NCBI RefSeq assembly: GCF_007751715.1
Contig: NZ_CP036292.1
Coordinates: 6,207,339 to 6,271,338, forward strand
Reading direction: 5' to 3'
Length of the DNA: 64,000 nucleotides
DNA from: Rosistilla oblonga
GTDB taxonomy: Bacteria; Planctomycetota; Planctomycetia; Pirellulales; Pirellulaceae
The position numbers and the translations under genes were made by a program. The stretch's first letter is position 1. Each line of letters begins with the position of its first letter. Shown here one piece after another: positions 1 to 9,519 of this stretch. Under the pieces are notes generated by a model. It searched no databases. It had not been told where the DNA came from and saw only the letters and a list, made by a program, of their open reading frames with translations.

Positions 1-395
1 TATTCGCCGTTGCCGATCAGATGCGACAGATAGCTTTCGCCGGGCGTGCCGCCAAATGCTAACGAATAGCCGTACAGTGACCAAATCACCGTCATCAGCC
101 CCATCAGGAAAATGCACTGCATCATCACGCTCAACACATTCTTCCGGCGGACCAGCCCACCGTAGAACAATGCCAGCCCGGGGGCGGTCATGAACAACAC
201 CAACGCACAGGATGTCAACATCCACGCGTTGTGGCCAGCCAACGCGGCCGCGTCGATGCTCGCTTGCATCTCGTCCAACTTGGCGGTGCTGTAGGCGGTA
301 GTGTCCGGTGGCGGCACAGCCTCTTGGCCAACGCAGATCGTTGCCACGCAGGACAACATTAAGAAACACAAAATTTGCTGGGGGAAACGGATCAC
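1..395 (-). CDS. amt: Ammonium transporter, Amt family (N-terminal part, gene runs off the left edge)
   Basis: Inner-membrane channel for ammonium/ammonia uptake. About 131 residues are visible. They begin with a cleavable signal peptide (MIRFPQQILCFLMLSC), then a short polar extracytoplasmic stretch, then the first Amt helices with the family motif GLALFYGGLVRRKNVLSVMM followed by GLMTVIWSLYGYSLAFGG. A GTG start at 395 was chosen because a purine-rich AGAGGCGA site sits just upstream and the signal peptide begins there. The C-terminal two thirds, with the twin-histidine pore, lie outside the window. No GlnK/GlnB gene is visible on this side. The family is clear; substrate specificity rests on family knowledge. 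Confidence 0.9.
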   Translation of the reverse strand, partial: MIRFPQQILCFLMLSCVATICVGQEAVPPPDTTAYSTAKLDEMQASIDAAALAGHNAWMLTSCALVLFMTAPGLALFYGGLVRRKNVLSVMMQCIFLMGLMTVIWSLYGYSLAFGGTPGESYLSHLIGNGE

Positions 396-759
396 TTCTC
401 GCCTCTTCTGTCGCGACTAGGGGGTGGAAATTACGCACCTGGCCGATGACAGACTCCACTTGCCGCCTTCCCCCAACAAAACAGAGGAACAAATGAATTC
501 GTGGTGCATCCGCAAGTGCAATCGGAAACGCCGCTGCGGATCGCACGCGACGCATCGACGTCAAAATGGTAGTTGATCGGGATACGTTTTGGGAGTGCCA
601 CGTCTTGACATGGGGCCTAGATCCTTCGCTGTACGGGGTTTTGGGAGAAATGGGGAGACGTTCGCCCAACGCTCCCCCTCCAGCAAAGAAGATCGCTCGG
701 GGCTCCACTGCAGCAGCATTCCGAGGTTAGAATGCTCTCTTTGAGCGATTCCCCCCAGC
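396..759. other. Intergenic region between divergent amt and the Ser/Thr kinase gene
   Basis: This 364-bp stretch separates two divergently read genes, so it should hold both promoters. I see no convincing conserved ORF: the short open frames here have no signal peptide, motif or ribosome binding site. No clear -35/-10 pair or terminator was identified. Confidence 0.4.
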
Positions 760-2637
760 ATGTCAGCGATCATGATCGATTTCGAACACCTCGGACCATA
801 TAAAGTTCTCGACAAGCTGGGGCAGGGGGGCATGGGCGCGGTCTATCGCGGGGAGCACACCAAGTCGCAGGAGCGTGTTGCGATCAAGGTGATCGCTCCG
901 CAAATCGCCGACCAACCTCGCTTCCGACGTCGTTTCGCCACCGAGATCGAAACGCTTAAAAAGCTGAATCACCCGAACATCGTGCGGTTGATCGGTTACG
1001 GCGAGGAGGAGGGGCATCTGTTCTATTCGATGGAACTGGTCGACGGCCCCAGTCTGCAGCAGCAGATCCGCTCGCTGAAACGACTCCCTTGGCGCGACGT
1101 CGTCCGCTACGGGATCGACATCTGCGGAGCCCTCAAGCACGCCCACGACTTTGGTGTGATCCACCGCGATCTTAAACCGGCCAACCTGTTGATCGCGGAA
1201 GATCAATCGATGAAGTTGACCGATTTTGGAATCGCCAAACTGTGGTTGGGGGATGACATGACCGCGGTCGGCGCGATGCTGGGGACCGCCGACTACATGG
1301 CTCCCGAACAAGCTGGCGATGGCCCGATCACGCCGCGAACCGATTTGTACGCGTTGGGAAATGTTCTGTATGCCTGCTTGGCGGGTCGTCCGCCCTTTGC
1401 CGGGAAAGACCTGACGCGAGTCATCACAAGTCTACACACCGACCCGCCACCGCCTCTCGATTTGATCCTTCCCGAATTGCCGATGGAGCTTGTTTCGCTG
1501 ATCCATCAGTTGTTGGAGAAGGGGCCGAAAGATCGACCTCCGACGGCGCTGGCGGTTGGAAATCGGTTGCGAGCGATCTTGGCCGACGACCTGCAAATTG
1601 GTTCGCTGACATTCGATGCCGACCGGCCGACGATCGACAACGCACCGACACTTGGTGGCGGCGCCGATGAATCGTTGGATCTCGGAGCCTCCTCGGCGAT
1701 TCCCACCGACCAACGGCCGACGCTCGACGCGACCGATCTTCCCGACGGCGGCACGGGCAGCCAGTTCGGATTTGAAGATACGATCAATTCCGAGGTCCAG
1801 GAATTTCCCGAAACGGCGACGCTTGCTCCGCTGACCCATTTCCGCACCGTCGATCAAGAGGAACGCAACCGCGCGTCGGCACCGCTAACGGCCGACGCTC
1901 AAGAGTCGACGCAGCGGGAGAGCCTGCTGTCGATCCTGCTGCTGATCGGGTTACTGTTGCTGCTGGTGACCGCGGCGTTGTGGATGATGCAACCGCCGTC
2001 GGCCGAATCGCTGTACAACAAGATCAGCGAAGCGGAGGATTTTGGCGACGTCGACAATGCGGCTGGTGCGATCAAACAATTCCTCGCCCAGTACCCCGAC
2101 GACTACCGAGCCGAAGAGGTCTCTGCGCTGGCCGACCAGATCGATTCGGATCGCGTCTTCCGCCGCTTGCGAGTGCGGGCTCGATTCAAAGGGGGCATCG
2201 AACAACTCGAACCGGCCGAACAGGCATTTGTCGAAGCGATGCTGCTGCGGGAAGAGAACCCCGCCGAGGCGCGTGAACTGTTGGAGGATTGGTTGATCGT
2301 CTTCAGCCACGCCGACCATCGCGACCGATCGGTCGCCCGTTTGATCCCGATCGTGCGTCAAGAGATCCAACCGCTCAAAGAGATCAATCGCAAGCAGGCC
2401 AACACCCAGGCTCAACAACTGCGATCCTGGATCGATGGCTCTCTGGCGCGACTCGATCCCGATCGGCATCGAGAGTTTTTGGAGAGCGTGATCCGGCTGT
2501 ACGCCGACAAACCGTGGGCGGAAGAAGAGATCCGGCGGACCCAAGATCTGTTGAGCGCCGTGGGGCCCGACGGCGTTCCCGCCGAGCGATTTGCGCCAGC
2601 AGAACCGCCGGCAACGGAAGCTGTCGACGCCGAATGA
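760..2637 (+). CDS. Transmembrane Ser/Thr protein kinase (PknB/STPK type)
   Basis: Signalling kinase of the bacterial PknB class, 625 aa. The kinase domain fills residues 13-275, with glycine loop GQGGMGAVYRG (21-31), ATP-anchoring Lys43 in VAIKVI, catalytic loop HRDLKPANLL (Asp137), DFG (Asp155) and APEQ at 181. A Thr/Asp-rich juxtamembrane linker (about 280-385) is followed by one membrane helix at about 389-410. The roughly 215-residue C-terminal part would face the periplasm; it is helical and charged, TPR-like in feel, and carries no PASTA repeats. An alternative start is Met5 (772). No cognate phosphatase gene is adjacent. All catalytic residues are present, so activity is expected; the substrates cannot be inferred. 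Confidence 0.93.
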   Translation: MSAIMIDFEHLGPYKVLDKLGQGGMGAVYRGEHTKSQERVAIKVIAPQIADQPRFRRRFATEIETLKKLNHPNIVRLIGYGEEEGHLFYSMELVDGPSLQQQIRSLKRLPWRDVVRYGIDICGALKHAHDFGVIHRDLKPANLLIAEDQSMKLTDFGIAKLWLGDDMTAVGAMLGTADYMAPEQAGDGPITPRTDLYALGNVLYACLAGRPPFAGKDLTRVITSLHTDPPPPLDLILPELPMELVSLIHQLLEKGPKDRPPTALAVGNRLRAILADDLQIGSLTFDADRPTIDNAPTLGGGADESLDLGASSAIPTDQRPTLDATDLPDGGTGSQFGFEDTINSEVQEFPETATLAPLTHFRTVDQEERNRASAPLTADAQESTQRESLLSILLLIGLLLLLVTAALWMMQPPSAESLYNKISEAEDFGDVDNAAGAIKQFLAQYPDDYRAEEVSALADQIDSDRVFRRLRVRARFKGGIEQLEPAEQAFVEAMLLREENPAEARELLEDWLIVFSHADHRDRSVARLIPIVRQEIQPLKEINRKQANTQAQQLRSWIDGSLARLDPDRHREFLESVIRLYADKPWAEEEIRRTQDLLSAVGPDGVPAERFAPAEPPATEAVDAE

Positions 2638-2660
2638 ACGGCAGCGGCGATTGTGCCACT

Positions 2661-2692
2661 GCCGCTGTCATCGATCGCCGCTGTCATCGATC
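2661..2692. repeat. Perfect 16-bp tandem duplication in a convergent intergenic gap
   Basis: The unit GCCGCTGTCATCGATC occurs twice head to tail (2661-2676 and 2677-2692), between the ends of the kinase gene and the converging glycerophosphodiesterase gene. CAGCGGC at 2642-2648 can pair with GCCGCTG at 2661-2667, giving a weak hairpin without a U-run. A local replication slippage is the simplest explanation. Confidence 0.7.
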
Positions 2693-2733
2693 ACCATTGC
2701 CAGCGATCGCGACCTGAATCGCTGCGGATCTGA

Positions 2734-3561
2734 CTAACGAGTTTCGGTCGCCAGCGATTCGCGAATTAGAGCGGGCCGATTGGTCGTGATCCCCATCGCG
2801 CCAAGCTTTTGGAAGTAGCGAGCGTCGTCGGGCGAATCGATTGTCCAAACGTGGAACTCTTCCAATCCGCGGCTCTTCAATTGAGCAATGAACTCGGGCG
2901 TGACAACCTGCCGATTCCCTTGCGTCCCCAAACCGTCGGCACCACAATCGCGGATCGTCTGGGCGATCTGGTCGACGCTCGGCCGCCACTTGCCGCTGCT
3001 GGCATCCTTCTTGTAACTGGTCAACCAGTGCGCACGAACCGTCGGCAACAACTCTTTGCAACGCGCGACCGTATCGCTGTTGAAGCAGATAATCAGGACC
3101 TGGTCCAGCGGAACGTTGAGTTCTTCCAACTGCCGTTTGAGAGGCATAACGATCTCGGGACCAACTTTTAATTCGACGACAAACAGCTTGCCGGCCGGGA
3201 TGGCTTTCCAGACATCGGCGAAGGTCGGCAGCGGTTCGCCCGCAAACCGAGCGTCTTTCCAGGCGCCGTATTCGAGCTCGCGGAGCTGTTCCAAAGACGA
3301 ATCGGAGACCTTCAATCGGCGACCGCCAGTCCGCTGAGTATCCCTGTCGTGGATGCACACGATCTGGCCGTCGGTCGTCAGGTAGAAGTCTCCCTCGACG
3401 CCATCGGATTGCTGACGCCAAGCTTCCTCAAAAGCGGCGACCGTATTTTCGGGAGCGTCATAAGAAGCCCCGCGGTGCGCGACGATCATCTGCGCCCAGA
3501 GCGTCGTATTCAGCGAACCACATACGAACAACGCAGCCAACAACCAACGTCCGTTTAACAT
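2734..3561 (-). CDS. Glycerophosphodiester phosphodiesterase, exported
   Basis: GDPD-family TIM-barrel enzyme that hydrolyses glycerophosphodiesters to glycerol 3-phosphate and an alcohol. It is 275 aa with an N-terminal signal peptide (MLNGRWLLAALFVCGSLN, cleavage near TLWA/Q), so it should act in the periplasm. The hallmark motif IVAHRGASYDAPENT places the catalytic His near residue 29 and a metal-binding Glu near 38; a second conserved block is VEGDFYLTTDGQIVCIHD. The end of the domain (ITTNRPALIRE) is typical. Its ATG overlaps the stop of a small upstream ORF (ATGTTAA), making it the last gene of a four-gene chain with the HEAT-repeat and 123-aa proteins. The family is certain; the exact substrate is not. 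Confidence 0.92.
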   Translation of the reverse strand: MLNGRWLLAALFVCGSLNTTLWAQMIVAHRGASYDAPENTVAAFEEAWRQQSDGVEGDFYLTTDGQIVCIHDRDTQRTGGRRLKVSDSSLEQLRELEYGAWKDARFAGEPLPTFADVWKAIPAGKLFVVELKVGPEIVMPLKRQLEELNVPLDQVLIICFNSDTVARCKELLPTVRAHWLTSYKKDASSGKWRPSVDQIAQTIRDCGADGLGTQGNRQVVTPEFIAQLKSRGLEEFHVWTIDSPDDARYFQKLGAMGITTNRPALIRESLATETR

Positions 3562-3713
3562 TTAAGCTCTCGATCGATTTCTAGGATTCGGTATCGAAGC
3601 ATCGCCAAATCGACGCGACCCTTCTTCTGCCGCCCAGCATACTCGAACAGGCCACCGATCGAAATCGCGAAGTCCTCGGCGGCAGATGAAGATCTGATGA
3701 ATCGAGCGATCAA
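3555..3713 (-). CDS. Possible 52-aa small protein linking two genes by overlaps at both ends
   Basis: A small reading frame opening with TTG at 3713, whose TTGA overlaps the stop of the 123-aa gene, and ending with TAA inside ATGTTAA, which holds the start codon of the glycerophosphodiesterase gene. The predicted peptide is basic and amphipathic (GGLFEYAGRQKKGRVDLAML, ending in EIDRELKC) and reads like protein rather than a random frame. No Shine-Dalgarno is visible, so translation would depend on coupling. Alternatives are that it is a frameshifted extension of the 123-aa protein, or noise. No family was recognised. Confidence 0.4.
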   Translation of the reverse strand: MIARFIRSSSAAEDFAISIGGLFEYAGRQKKGRVDLAMLRYRILEIDRELKC

Positions 3714-4081
3714 TCGAAGAGCGTGCGGTGCAGACGTTTGATCCGTTTTGCGGGAGCCGCGATCTGTTTCCGCGACGCGGTCCGCAACAGCGCTGGGTTG
3801 GTGAACAACAGCGCGGGCTGATCGAGCTTCATTTCGGCAGCGATCTGCAGCAGCAAGCGACGATCGCGGCGGTCCAATCGATGGGCCCGGCACAGTCCAC
3901 TGAACACCTTGTTTGGCGCATAAAACTCATGCTCCGAACCGCAATACTTGCGATACAGCAAGTATCCGACGCCAACCGCAGGGACGAGGATGCCCACGGT
4001 CACACCGACCGCCATCGAATGGTTCGATTGGTTGGCTGTCGTCTGAAAATACTCTGCAAGGTCTCCAACACGCGATGTCAT
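3710..4081 (-). CDS. Small membrane protein of unknown function (123 aa)
   Basis: I do not recognise a named family. The N-terminus (to about residue 22) is polar. One membrane helix follows (MAVGVTVGILVPAVGVGYLL, about 23-42), then a basic, probably cytoplasmic tail with a hydrophobic helical motif (APNKVFSGLCRAHRLDRRDR, LLLQIAAEMKLDQPALLF). That tail resembles a helical segment I associate with several planctomycete membrane-anchored proteins. The ATG at 4081 sits one base after the stop of the HEAT-repeat gene, with AGGAG upstream inside that gene, so the two are translationally coupled. Expected role: a partner of the HEAT-repeat protein (inference). Confidence 0.7.
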   Translation of the reverse strand: MTSRVGDLAEYFQTTANQSNHSMAVGVTVGILVPAVGVGYLLYRKYCGSEHEFYAPNKVFSGLCRAHRLDRRDRRLLLQIAAEMKLDQPALLFTNPALLRTASRKQIAAPAKRIKRLHRTLFD

Positions 4082-4082
4082 A

Positions 4083-5624
4083 TCAATAGATCTCCTGCAT
4101 ACGGCCTGCGCCCAGTCGAGCCGCGTCGCGAACCGGCCCCGAAGCGGCTTCCTTCAATTCTTCCCGCCAAGCGCGAGCCTCGGGACTTATCGCGTGTTGT
4201 AAATAGCTGGCGATATGGATCCGGATCGTCAGGTGATCCTGGATATAGATTCTACGAAACGTATCGAGCAGGCTGTCGATCAAGCCTAACGCCGCGGCGG
4301 CTTCGACGGCCCTACATCGTGTCTGGATCATCGGATGCTTCAGCCCCTCGAGCACGACACGCTCCATTTGAGGATCGATCAACCTCAGAACGTGTGCAAT
4401 GCTGGCGAGGTCGGCGAACTGCAAACTCGATTCGGGATCCAAAAACGCCTCGACCGATAAATTCGCCAGCGACTCACGCATCGTCGCTTGGACATGTTCG
4501 CAAGGGAAATCGAGCAATTGAATCTGCCGCCACAACAGAACATCGAAGACCGATTCGTAAGTGGCATCGCTGTCCATCGAACACGCGATCCGATTTGCTT
4601 CGGGTTTGAGGGTTGCAATCGGCAGCGGGCCCAAATGCCGAAGGACCATCGAAGCCGCGCGGATCGCATCGTTGTCCCCCATCTCGATCGCTTGAATCGC
4701 AGTCTCGCGAACGACCTCACTGTCGGTGCCAAGTCGCTCGAAGACGTACATCAGAGGAGCCTGAAGTTCGCTGGCGGTCTGTTCAAACAGATCGGCCTGT
4801 TCAAAGGCGAGCATTCCACCGAGGTTGTCCAGTTGCCGTAGCGTTCGCTGTGTGGGCGCCGGTCCAACGTGCCGCAAGACCGCGTCGCGAAACGCGGAAT
4901 CGGATCGCGACCGCATCACCGGGACCACGGGTTCCGGAATTCGGCTCTTGGAAATCCAACCGGCCAACAGGTCGATCACGCTGTCGTTTTGAGAATGCAT
5001 CAACCGGCGAGCCATCGTGTCGGCCGACTTGCCGTTGGCGTCGAGCATCGCCTGCAGCATCGAATCGCTCCACGTCGCGGCGCTCAGGTAGGCATCGATC
5101 AGTTCCTCGCGACCGTGAAAATCGATCGATCGGACCGAGATCGCTAACCGTTCCAGCGCGCGACGGCGGAGTTGAGGACGGTCTTGCAAGCTGCGCGCTT
5201 CGGCTCCAAGCGACTTGGTCATCGAAAGAACCGCGTGTAGCGAGAGGTCTTGCAATCGCGGGTTCTTGGACGATTCTGCGGTCTGGATCAATTCGGGCAA
5301 CGCCTCGTGAATGCTCAACTGAGCCGCGACGTCGACGGCAATCTCCGACTCCGCCCCCGAATCCTCCGACATCGCATTTGCGACATACATTCCAAACTTG
5401 GGACTGTGATCGCCCAGCAACTGCCGCTCGGACGGTTTCATTTCGTTCCACAGACTCAGCAGTTCTTTGAAGACCGGGTCCGTATCCCGCTGCATCAGCG
5501 TGGAGATCGACATCCGCCGCGACCTGGGTCCGGCGGCGCGGAAGGTCTCCAGCAATACGTCGACGGCGGCAACATTTAACGTGCTGCCTAAGTAGTCGTA
5601 AGTAAGAGAAAGAGAAGTAGTCAT
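4083..5624 (-). CDS. HEAT-repeat-like helical protein (513 aa)
   Basis: Mostly alpha-helical protein with repeated motifs of the HEAT/armadillo kind, for example the stretches around DSEVVRETAIQAIEMGDNDA and MIQTRCRAVEAAAALGLIDS. No signal peptide, membrane helix or catalytic motif is visible. ATG 5624 (MTTSLSLTYDYLG) was chosen over a start 171 bp further upstream because the extra N-terminus is a basic, low-quality sequence. It heads the reverse-strand chain that continues with the 123-aa membrane protein, so it may be a scaffold that binds it. HEAT proteins usually mediate protein-protein contacts; the partner is unknown. Confidence 0.75.
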   Translation of the reverse strand: MTTSLSLTYDYLGSTLNVAAVDVLLETFRAAGPRSRRMSISTLMQRDTDPVFKELLSLWNEMKPSERQLLGDHSPKFGMYVANAMSEDSGAESEIAVDVAAQLSIHEALPELIQTAESSKNPRLQDLSLHAVLSMTKSLGAEARSLQDRPQLRRRALERLAISVRSIDFHGREELIDAYLSAATWSDSMLQAMLDANGKSADTMARRLMHSQNDSVIDLLAGWISKSRIPEPVVPVMRSRSDSAFRDAVLRHVGPAPTQRTLRQLDNLGGMLAFEQADLFEQTASELQAPLMYVFERLGTDSEVVRETAIQAIEMGDNDAIRAASMVLRHLGPLPIATLKPEANRIACSMDSDATYESVFDVLLWRQIQLLDFPCEHVQATMRESLANLSVEAFLDPESSLQFADLASIAHVLRLIDPQMERVVLEGLKHPMIQTRCRAVEAAAALGLIDSLLDTFRRIYIQDHLTIRIHIASYLQHAISPEARAWREELKEAASGPVRDAARLGAGRMQEIY

Positions 5625-6029
5625 CGATCGATCTTCAGGGTGTTGTGGCGTGATAGCTCCATCAACAAGGGCATCGAGAAGGGTCGCGGGGCGTGGACTT
5701 TTTCTCAACCTAATAGTTATCGCTTTCCCGATCGGTGAAGTTGACCTCCGCGGCCTCATTGTGCGCAATCGCGAAACTCCACCCCGTCGCAGCACGCAGA
5801 ACCGTCAGAAACCGTTGTAAAACGGGCGTCGTAGCGACATTCACCGACCAGCGTTTCCGTCGGCGGCTCGCCGGAACCAGTCCCATCACCGGAAGACTAA
5901 CCGCCATTACGGTGGCCGGCGAGCGATCTGCCGCGATGCAGCTATTTTCCCGCACGGTGCTAAACAAAACGGGCCTGTTCGCAGATAATGCGTCCGGAAT
6001 TCACTGGACCGCCTGTCAGAGTAAGCTTC
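5625..6029. other. Divergent intergenic region, HEAT-repeat gene / trkH
   Basis: This 405-bp gap lies between two divergent genes. Reverse-strand codons at 5710-5967 could encode 85 residues and a forward frame is also open, but neither shows a ribosome binding site, signal peptide or recognisable motif, and both are arginine-rich as out-of-frame translations here usually are. I see no firm promoter or RNA structure. Confidence 0.4.
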
Positions 6030-7685
6030 ATGAATTATCGTCTGCTGTGCCGATTGCTGGGCATCGTCTGTGTATTGATCGGCGGGTCGATGCTGTTCAG
6101 TCTCCCCTGGGCGCTGCCGGGATTGGCGAACCGAACCGGTGCGGACACACCGGGAATCGAAGTGGTCGAATGGGATGGCGTCGCGGCGCTGCTGGGGTCG
6201 GTCGCTGTCTGCGTGCTGTTTGGCGCGATGCTGATCCGCACCGGACGGTCGAGCAAAGGGGCCGCGCTGTTTCAAAAAGAGGCGATGGCGGTCGTGGGAC
6301 TCAGTTGGGTGCTGGCGACGGTTCTCGGAGCGCTGCCGTTTTGGTTCAGCCGCACGCAGATCCGTCCGGGCGAACCGGTCACCTTCATCGAATCGATGTT
6401 CGAGGCTCAATCGGGATTCAGCACCACCGGAGCGACAGTGCTGACCAATCTGGAAAACCCCGACATGGTCCCCTACTGCATTTTGTTCTGGCGCAGCAGC
6501 ACCCACTTTCTCGGCGGGCTGGGAATCGTCGTTCTGTTCGTCGCGATCCTGGGACAGGGATCTGCGGGCAAAGCGATGATGCGAGCCGAGATGCCGGGGC
6601 CGACGAAAGAGGGCAGTATGCCGCGGATGCAAGCGACAGCGTGGGCCTTCGCCGGAATCTACATCGGTCTCAATCTGATCCTGATCCTGATCTATCGAAT
6701 CGAAGGGATGTCGATGTTCGATGCCGTCTGCCACGGTTTTGGGACGATGGCGACCGGCGGCTTCAGCACCTGGAACGCCAGCCTGGGGCATTTCAATAGC
6801 GCGGCGATCGACTACACCACGATCGTATTCATGATCCTCGCGGGGACAAATTTCACGCTGCTGTATCTGTCGCTCTTCGACAGCCCCCGACGCTTGTTCC
6901 GCGATACCGAGTGGCGATTTTATCTCGGCATAATCGGTGTCCTCTCGGCCCTGATCATCTTCTTTGGGATGCGACACCACGACGCCGGCTTCGATACGTT
7001 CAGCAGTTCGCTGCGATACAGTCTGTTCCAAGTCGTCTCGGTGATCACAACAACCGGCTACGGCACCGGCGACTTCGACAACTGGAACAACTTCGGCCGC
7101 GGCAGCTTGCTGCTGCTGATGTTTGTCGGCGGTTGTGCGGGCAGCACCGGCGGCGGACTGAAAGTCATCCGGCACGTGCTTTTCTACAAGATCCTGTTGT
7201 TAGAAGTCGAACGCGTGCATCATCCTCGCGTCGTCCGGCCGCTGACGCTGGGGGGCAGCCCGACCGAAGATCAAGAGCTGCGGAAATCGATCCCCGTCTA
7301 CTTCTGTTTGATCCTGGGGATCTTCATCGCATCGTGGTTGATATTGATCACCTTTGAACCCTCCACGACCTGGGGCGCCGACCTGAATCGGATCGCAGCG
7401 GTTGCCGAGGTGATGGAGGAGGCCGACCCGGCTGCCGATTCGAACGTCACCCGGCGCGAGCTGAAAGAACATACGCTCGATGAAAAACTGCTCGATTGCG
7501 CCAGCGCCGTCGCCGCCACGCTGAACAACATCGGCCCCGGATTGGGCGTTACCGGTCCGACAAAAAACTACGCCGGCTTCAGCCAAGGGGGCAAGCTGTT
7601 GTTCGTCTGGCTGATGATGCTCGGGCGCGTCGAAGTCTTCAGCGTCCTAGTCCTGCTGATGCCATCGTTCTGGCGACGCTTTTAA
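6030..7685 (+). CDS. trkH: Trk-type potassium uptake protein TrkH
   Basis: Membrane subunit of the Trk/Ktr potassium transporter, 551 aa with about 8-12 hydrophobic segments. The selectivity-filter loops of the four pseudo-repeats are visible as [36 protein letters not shown] and [10 protein letters not shown]. The membrane signature [15 protein letters not shown] and the C-terminal [15 protein letters not shown] are typical. ATG 6030 was chosen because it has AGAGTAAG upstream and starts directly before the first helix; a start 42 bp upstream is possible. The regulatory partner TrkA (KTN/NAD-binding) is not adjacent and must be elsewhere if used. Confidence 0.95.
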   Translation: MNYRLLCRLLGIVCVLIGGSMLFSLPWALPGLANRTGADTPGIEVVEWDGVAALLGSVAVCVLFGAMLIRTGRSSKGAALFQKEAMAVVGLSWVLATVLGALPFWFSRTQIRPGEPVTFIESMFEAQSGFSTTGATVLTNLENPDMVPYCILFWRSSTHFLGGLGIVVLFVAILGQGSAGKAMMRAEMPGPTKEGSMPRMQATAWAFAGIYIGLNLILILIYRIEGMSMFDAVCHGFGTMATGGFSTWNASLGHFNSAAIDYTTIVFMILAGTNFTLLYLSLFDSPRRLFRDTEWRFYLGIIGVLSALIIFFGMRHHDAGFDTFSSSLRYSLFQVVSVITTTGYGTGDFDNWNNFGRGSLLLLMFVGGCAGSTGGGLKVIRHVLFYKILLLEVERVHHPRVVRPLTLGGSPTEDQELRKSIPVYFCLILGIFIASWLILITFEPSTTWGADLNRIAAVAEVMEEADPAADSNVTRRELKEHTLDEKLLDCASAVAATLNNIGPGLGVTGPTKNYAGFSQGGKLLFVWLMMLGRVEVFSVLVLLMPSFWRRF

Positions 7686-7896
7686 GCTGCCAGCCTCGAG
7701 GCGACAGACGTCCTACGTCGCGAAGTCGATAAGCAAATCAGTCCCATCGGCCTAGCTTCCGATGGCGGGTGCAGCGCCCACGGCGGGGCATCTGCTTGCT
7801 TGATTGGGGCTTCGCGTCGATACTAGAGACTCACGGTCGCCAACCTCCCATTGGCAAACGCGATTCCCACCTCCAGTCCTGTACGCGGTACCCCAA

Positions 7897-9048
7897 ATGT
7901 CCACCACTTCCGATACTTTTGACCAGCTGATCGCCTGCCGCGAAGACCCCGCTTCGGTGCTGTCGCGCTTGGTCGATCACTACCGCACCCAACGACTGCC
8001 ACACGAATTGTTCGAAACGCTGAAGCTGCAGACTCGTCTGAAGCTCGGCTTGCCGCTGTTCAGCACCGACGACGATCCGCCGGCGGGCGAGGAACTGGAT
8101 CGGCAGATGGAGATGGGGCTGATCGACGCCTGCCGCGAGGTTGGCCAGATGTTGATGCAGGAAGGACGGATCGCCGAGGGATGGATGTATCTGCGGCCAG
8201 TCGGCAACCTACCGCTGGTTGCCGAAATGATGCGCGACATCCAACCGAACGAAGAGAACACCGACGACTTGGTCCAAGTACTGCTGCACGAAGGCGTCGA
8301 CATCGCTCGCGGTTATCAATTGATTCTCGAGAACAACGGTACCTGCAACAGCATCACCACCTACGAACAATCGATCATCGGACGACCGCCTGCGGCACAG
8401 CGTCCCGCTGCGTCACTGTTGTTGGATCATGTCTACAACGAATTGGTCGAATCGGTCCGGGGCGACATCGAGCAGCGCGAAGGGGCGCCGCCGGAATCGA
8501 ACAACATCGTCGAACTGATCGCCGATCGCGGTTGGCTGTTCTCCGACAACGGCTATCACATCGACACCACGCACCTCGCGTCGACGATCCGATTTGCGCG
8601 CGTCCTGGACGATCCCGCTCAGATCCGCCGCGCGTGGGAGATGACACAATACGGCCGCAAACTGAATCGCCAGTTCCAGTATCCCGGCGATGAACCGTTC
8701 GCCGATTTCTACAGCAGCCACGACCTCTATTTCTCGGTCCTGCTGGGAGAGAAGGTCGACGAAGGGATCGCTTACTTCGAACGCAAAGTTCGCAACGTCG
8801 ACATGCTGGAAAAGGGGACCGGTCCGATCGAGACCTACGTCGAACTGTTGGACCGTGTCGGCCGCCCTGCCGAAGCGCTCGCCGCGGCGGTGGAGTACAC
8901 TCCCGCAGAAGTCCCCGCGACGCGCGTGGTGCCGCTGATGTTGGAGCTTGCCAAAAAGGGAGCTGGATACGAACCGATCCAGGACTTCTGCAAAGCCCGC
9001 GGCGACCTGCTGGGTTATGCCGCGGCGCTGATCACGCCCAAGCAGTGA
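7897..9048 (+). CDS. Conserved-looking hypothetical protein (383 aa)
   Basis: Soluble acidic helical protein with no signal peptide, membrane segment or recognised catalytic motif. It looks like a planctomycete-specific protein. It contains tetratricopeptide-like helical stretches near the C-terminus (TYVELLDRVGRPAEALAAAV). ATG 7897 (MSTTSDTFDQLI) is preferred to an in-frame start 93 bp upstream because the upstream residues are basic and arginine/proline-rich. A small membrane protein gene follows after 10 bp. I cannot assign a function. Confidence 0.75.
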   Translation: MSTTSDTFDQLIACREDPASVLSRLVDHYRTQRLPHELFETLKLQTRLKLGLPLFSTDDDPPAGEELDRQMEMGLIDACREVGQMLMQEGRIAEGWMYLRPVGNLPLVAEMMRDIQPNEENTDDLVQVLLHEGVDIARGYQLILENNGTCNSITTYEQSIIGRPPAAQRPAASLLLDHVYNELVESVRGDIEQREGAPPESNNIVELIADRGWLFSDNGYHIDTTHLASTIRFARVLDDPAQIRRAWEMTQYGRKLNRQFQYPGDEPFADFYSSHDLYFSVLLGEKVDEGIAYFERKVRNVDMLEKGTGPIETYVELLDRVGRPAEALAAAVEYTPAEVPATRVVPLMLELAKKGAGYEPIQDFCKARGDLLGYAAALITPKQ

Positions 9049-9058
9049 GCCTCGCGAG

Positions 9059-9262
9059 ATGGTGATTGCAGGCTTTTTATTCATTCTGGCGATACTCGGC
9101 CTCGAATTGGCTATGGGTGTCGCCGTCTTTGGGTTCACCGGCGGCAAGGCGGTTGTGGTCCGCGCCGACGATCCGGGAAAATTCTGGTTTTCGATCGTCC
9201 TCCAACTGATCTTCGGCCTCGCTCTGCCTGCCGCTTTGTGCTTCGGAAGCCTCCAGTTGTAA
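9059..9262 (+). CDS. Small two-helix membrane protein (67 aa)
   Basis: Short protein made almost entirely of two hydrophobic helices (about residues 2-27 and 41-63) joined by a polar loop with a GGKAVVVRADDPGK stretch. It starts 10 bp after the preceding gene, so it is probably in the same transcript. An alternative GTG start lies one codon downstream. No family was recognised; the composition and the position directly behind a gene argue that it is real. Confidence 0.55.
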   Translation: MVIAGFLFILAILGLELAMGVAVFGFTGGKAVVVRADDPGKFWFSIVLQLIFGLALPAALCFGSLQL

Positions 9263-9362
9263 GACCTATTAGCTCTTTACTAATGCGAGAATCGTAAGCA
9301 TTCGGCTGGGCTGCGTGGCCTTTTGGCGAGCCTCTCCGTTGGCTTTGCGAGCAATTAGGATC

Positions 9363-9392
9363 TTGCATCGGGATTGACGTGGTTCGTACAAT
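9363..9392 (+). promoter_or_regulatory. Candidate sigma70-type promoter for the DUF1592 gene
   Basis: TTGCAT (9363-9368) and TACAAT (9387-9392) are spaced by 18 bp, which fits a vegetative promoter. It would give a leader of about 120 nt before the start at 9520. This is pattern matching only; the surrounding 9263-9519 region shows nothing else convincing. Confidence 0.35.
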
Positions 9393-9519
9393 TGAAGGAC
9401 TCCCTGTGGGGAAATCGCCCACCGCGAACATCCAGCTAACGCAGCGGAACCCACCCCAAGCGAGTCACGCCCACCGGACAGTGTCCTCCCCAATCCAAAC
9501 GATTCCCACCACGTCGCCG

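Noticed and set aside
5710-5967. 85-codon reverse frame as a gene
   Set aside because: No ribosome binding site, no motif and arginine-rich composition typical of noncoding frames here; kept only as a note in the intergenic entry.
5907-7175. 422-codon open frame on the reverse strand
   Set aside because: It lies opposite trkH, whose selectivity-filter motifs are unambiguous.
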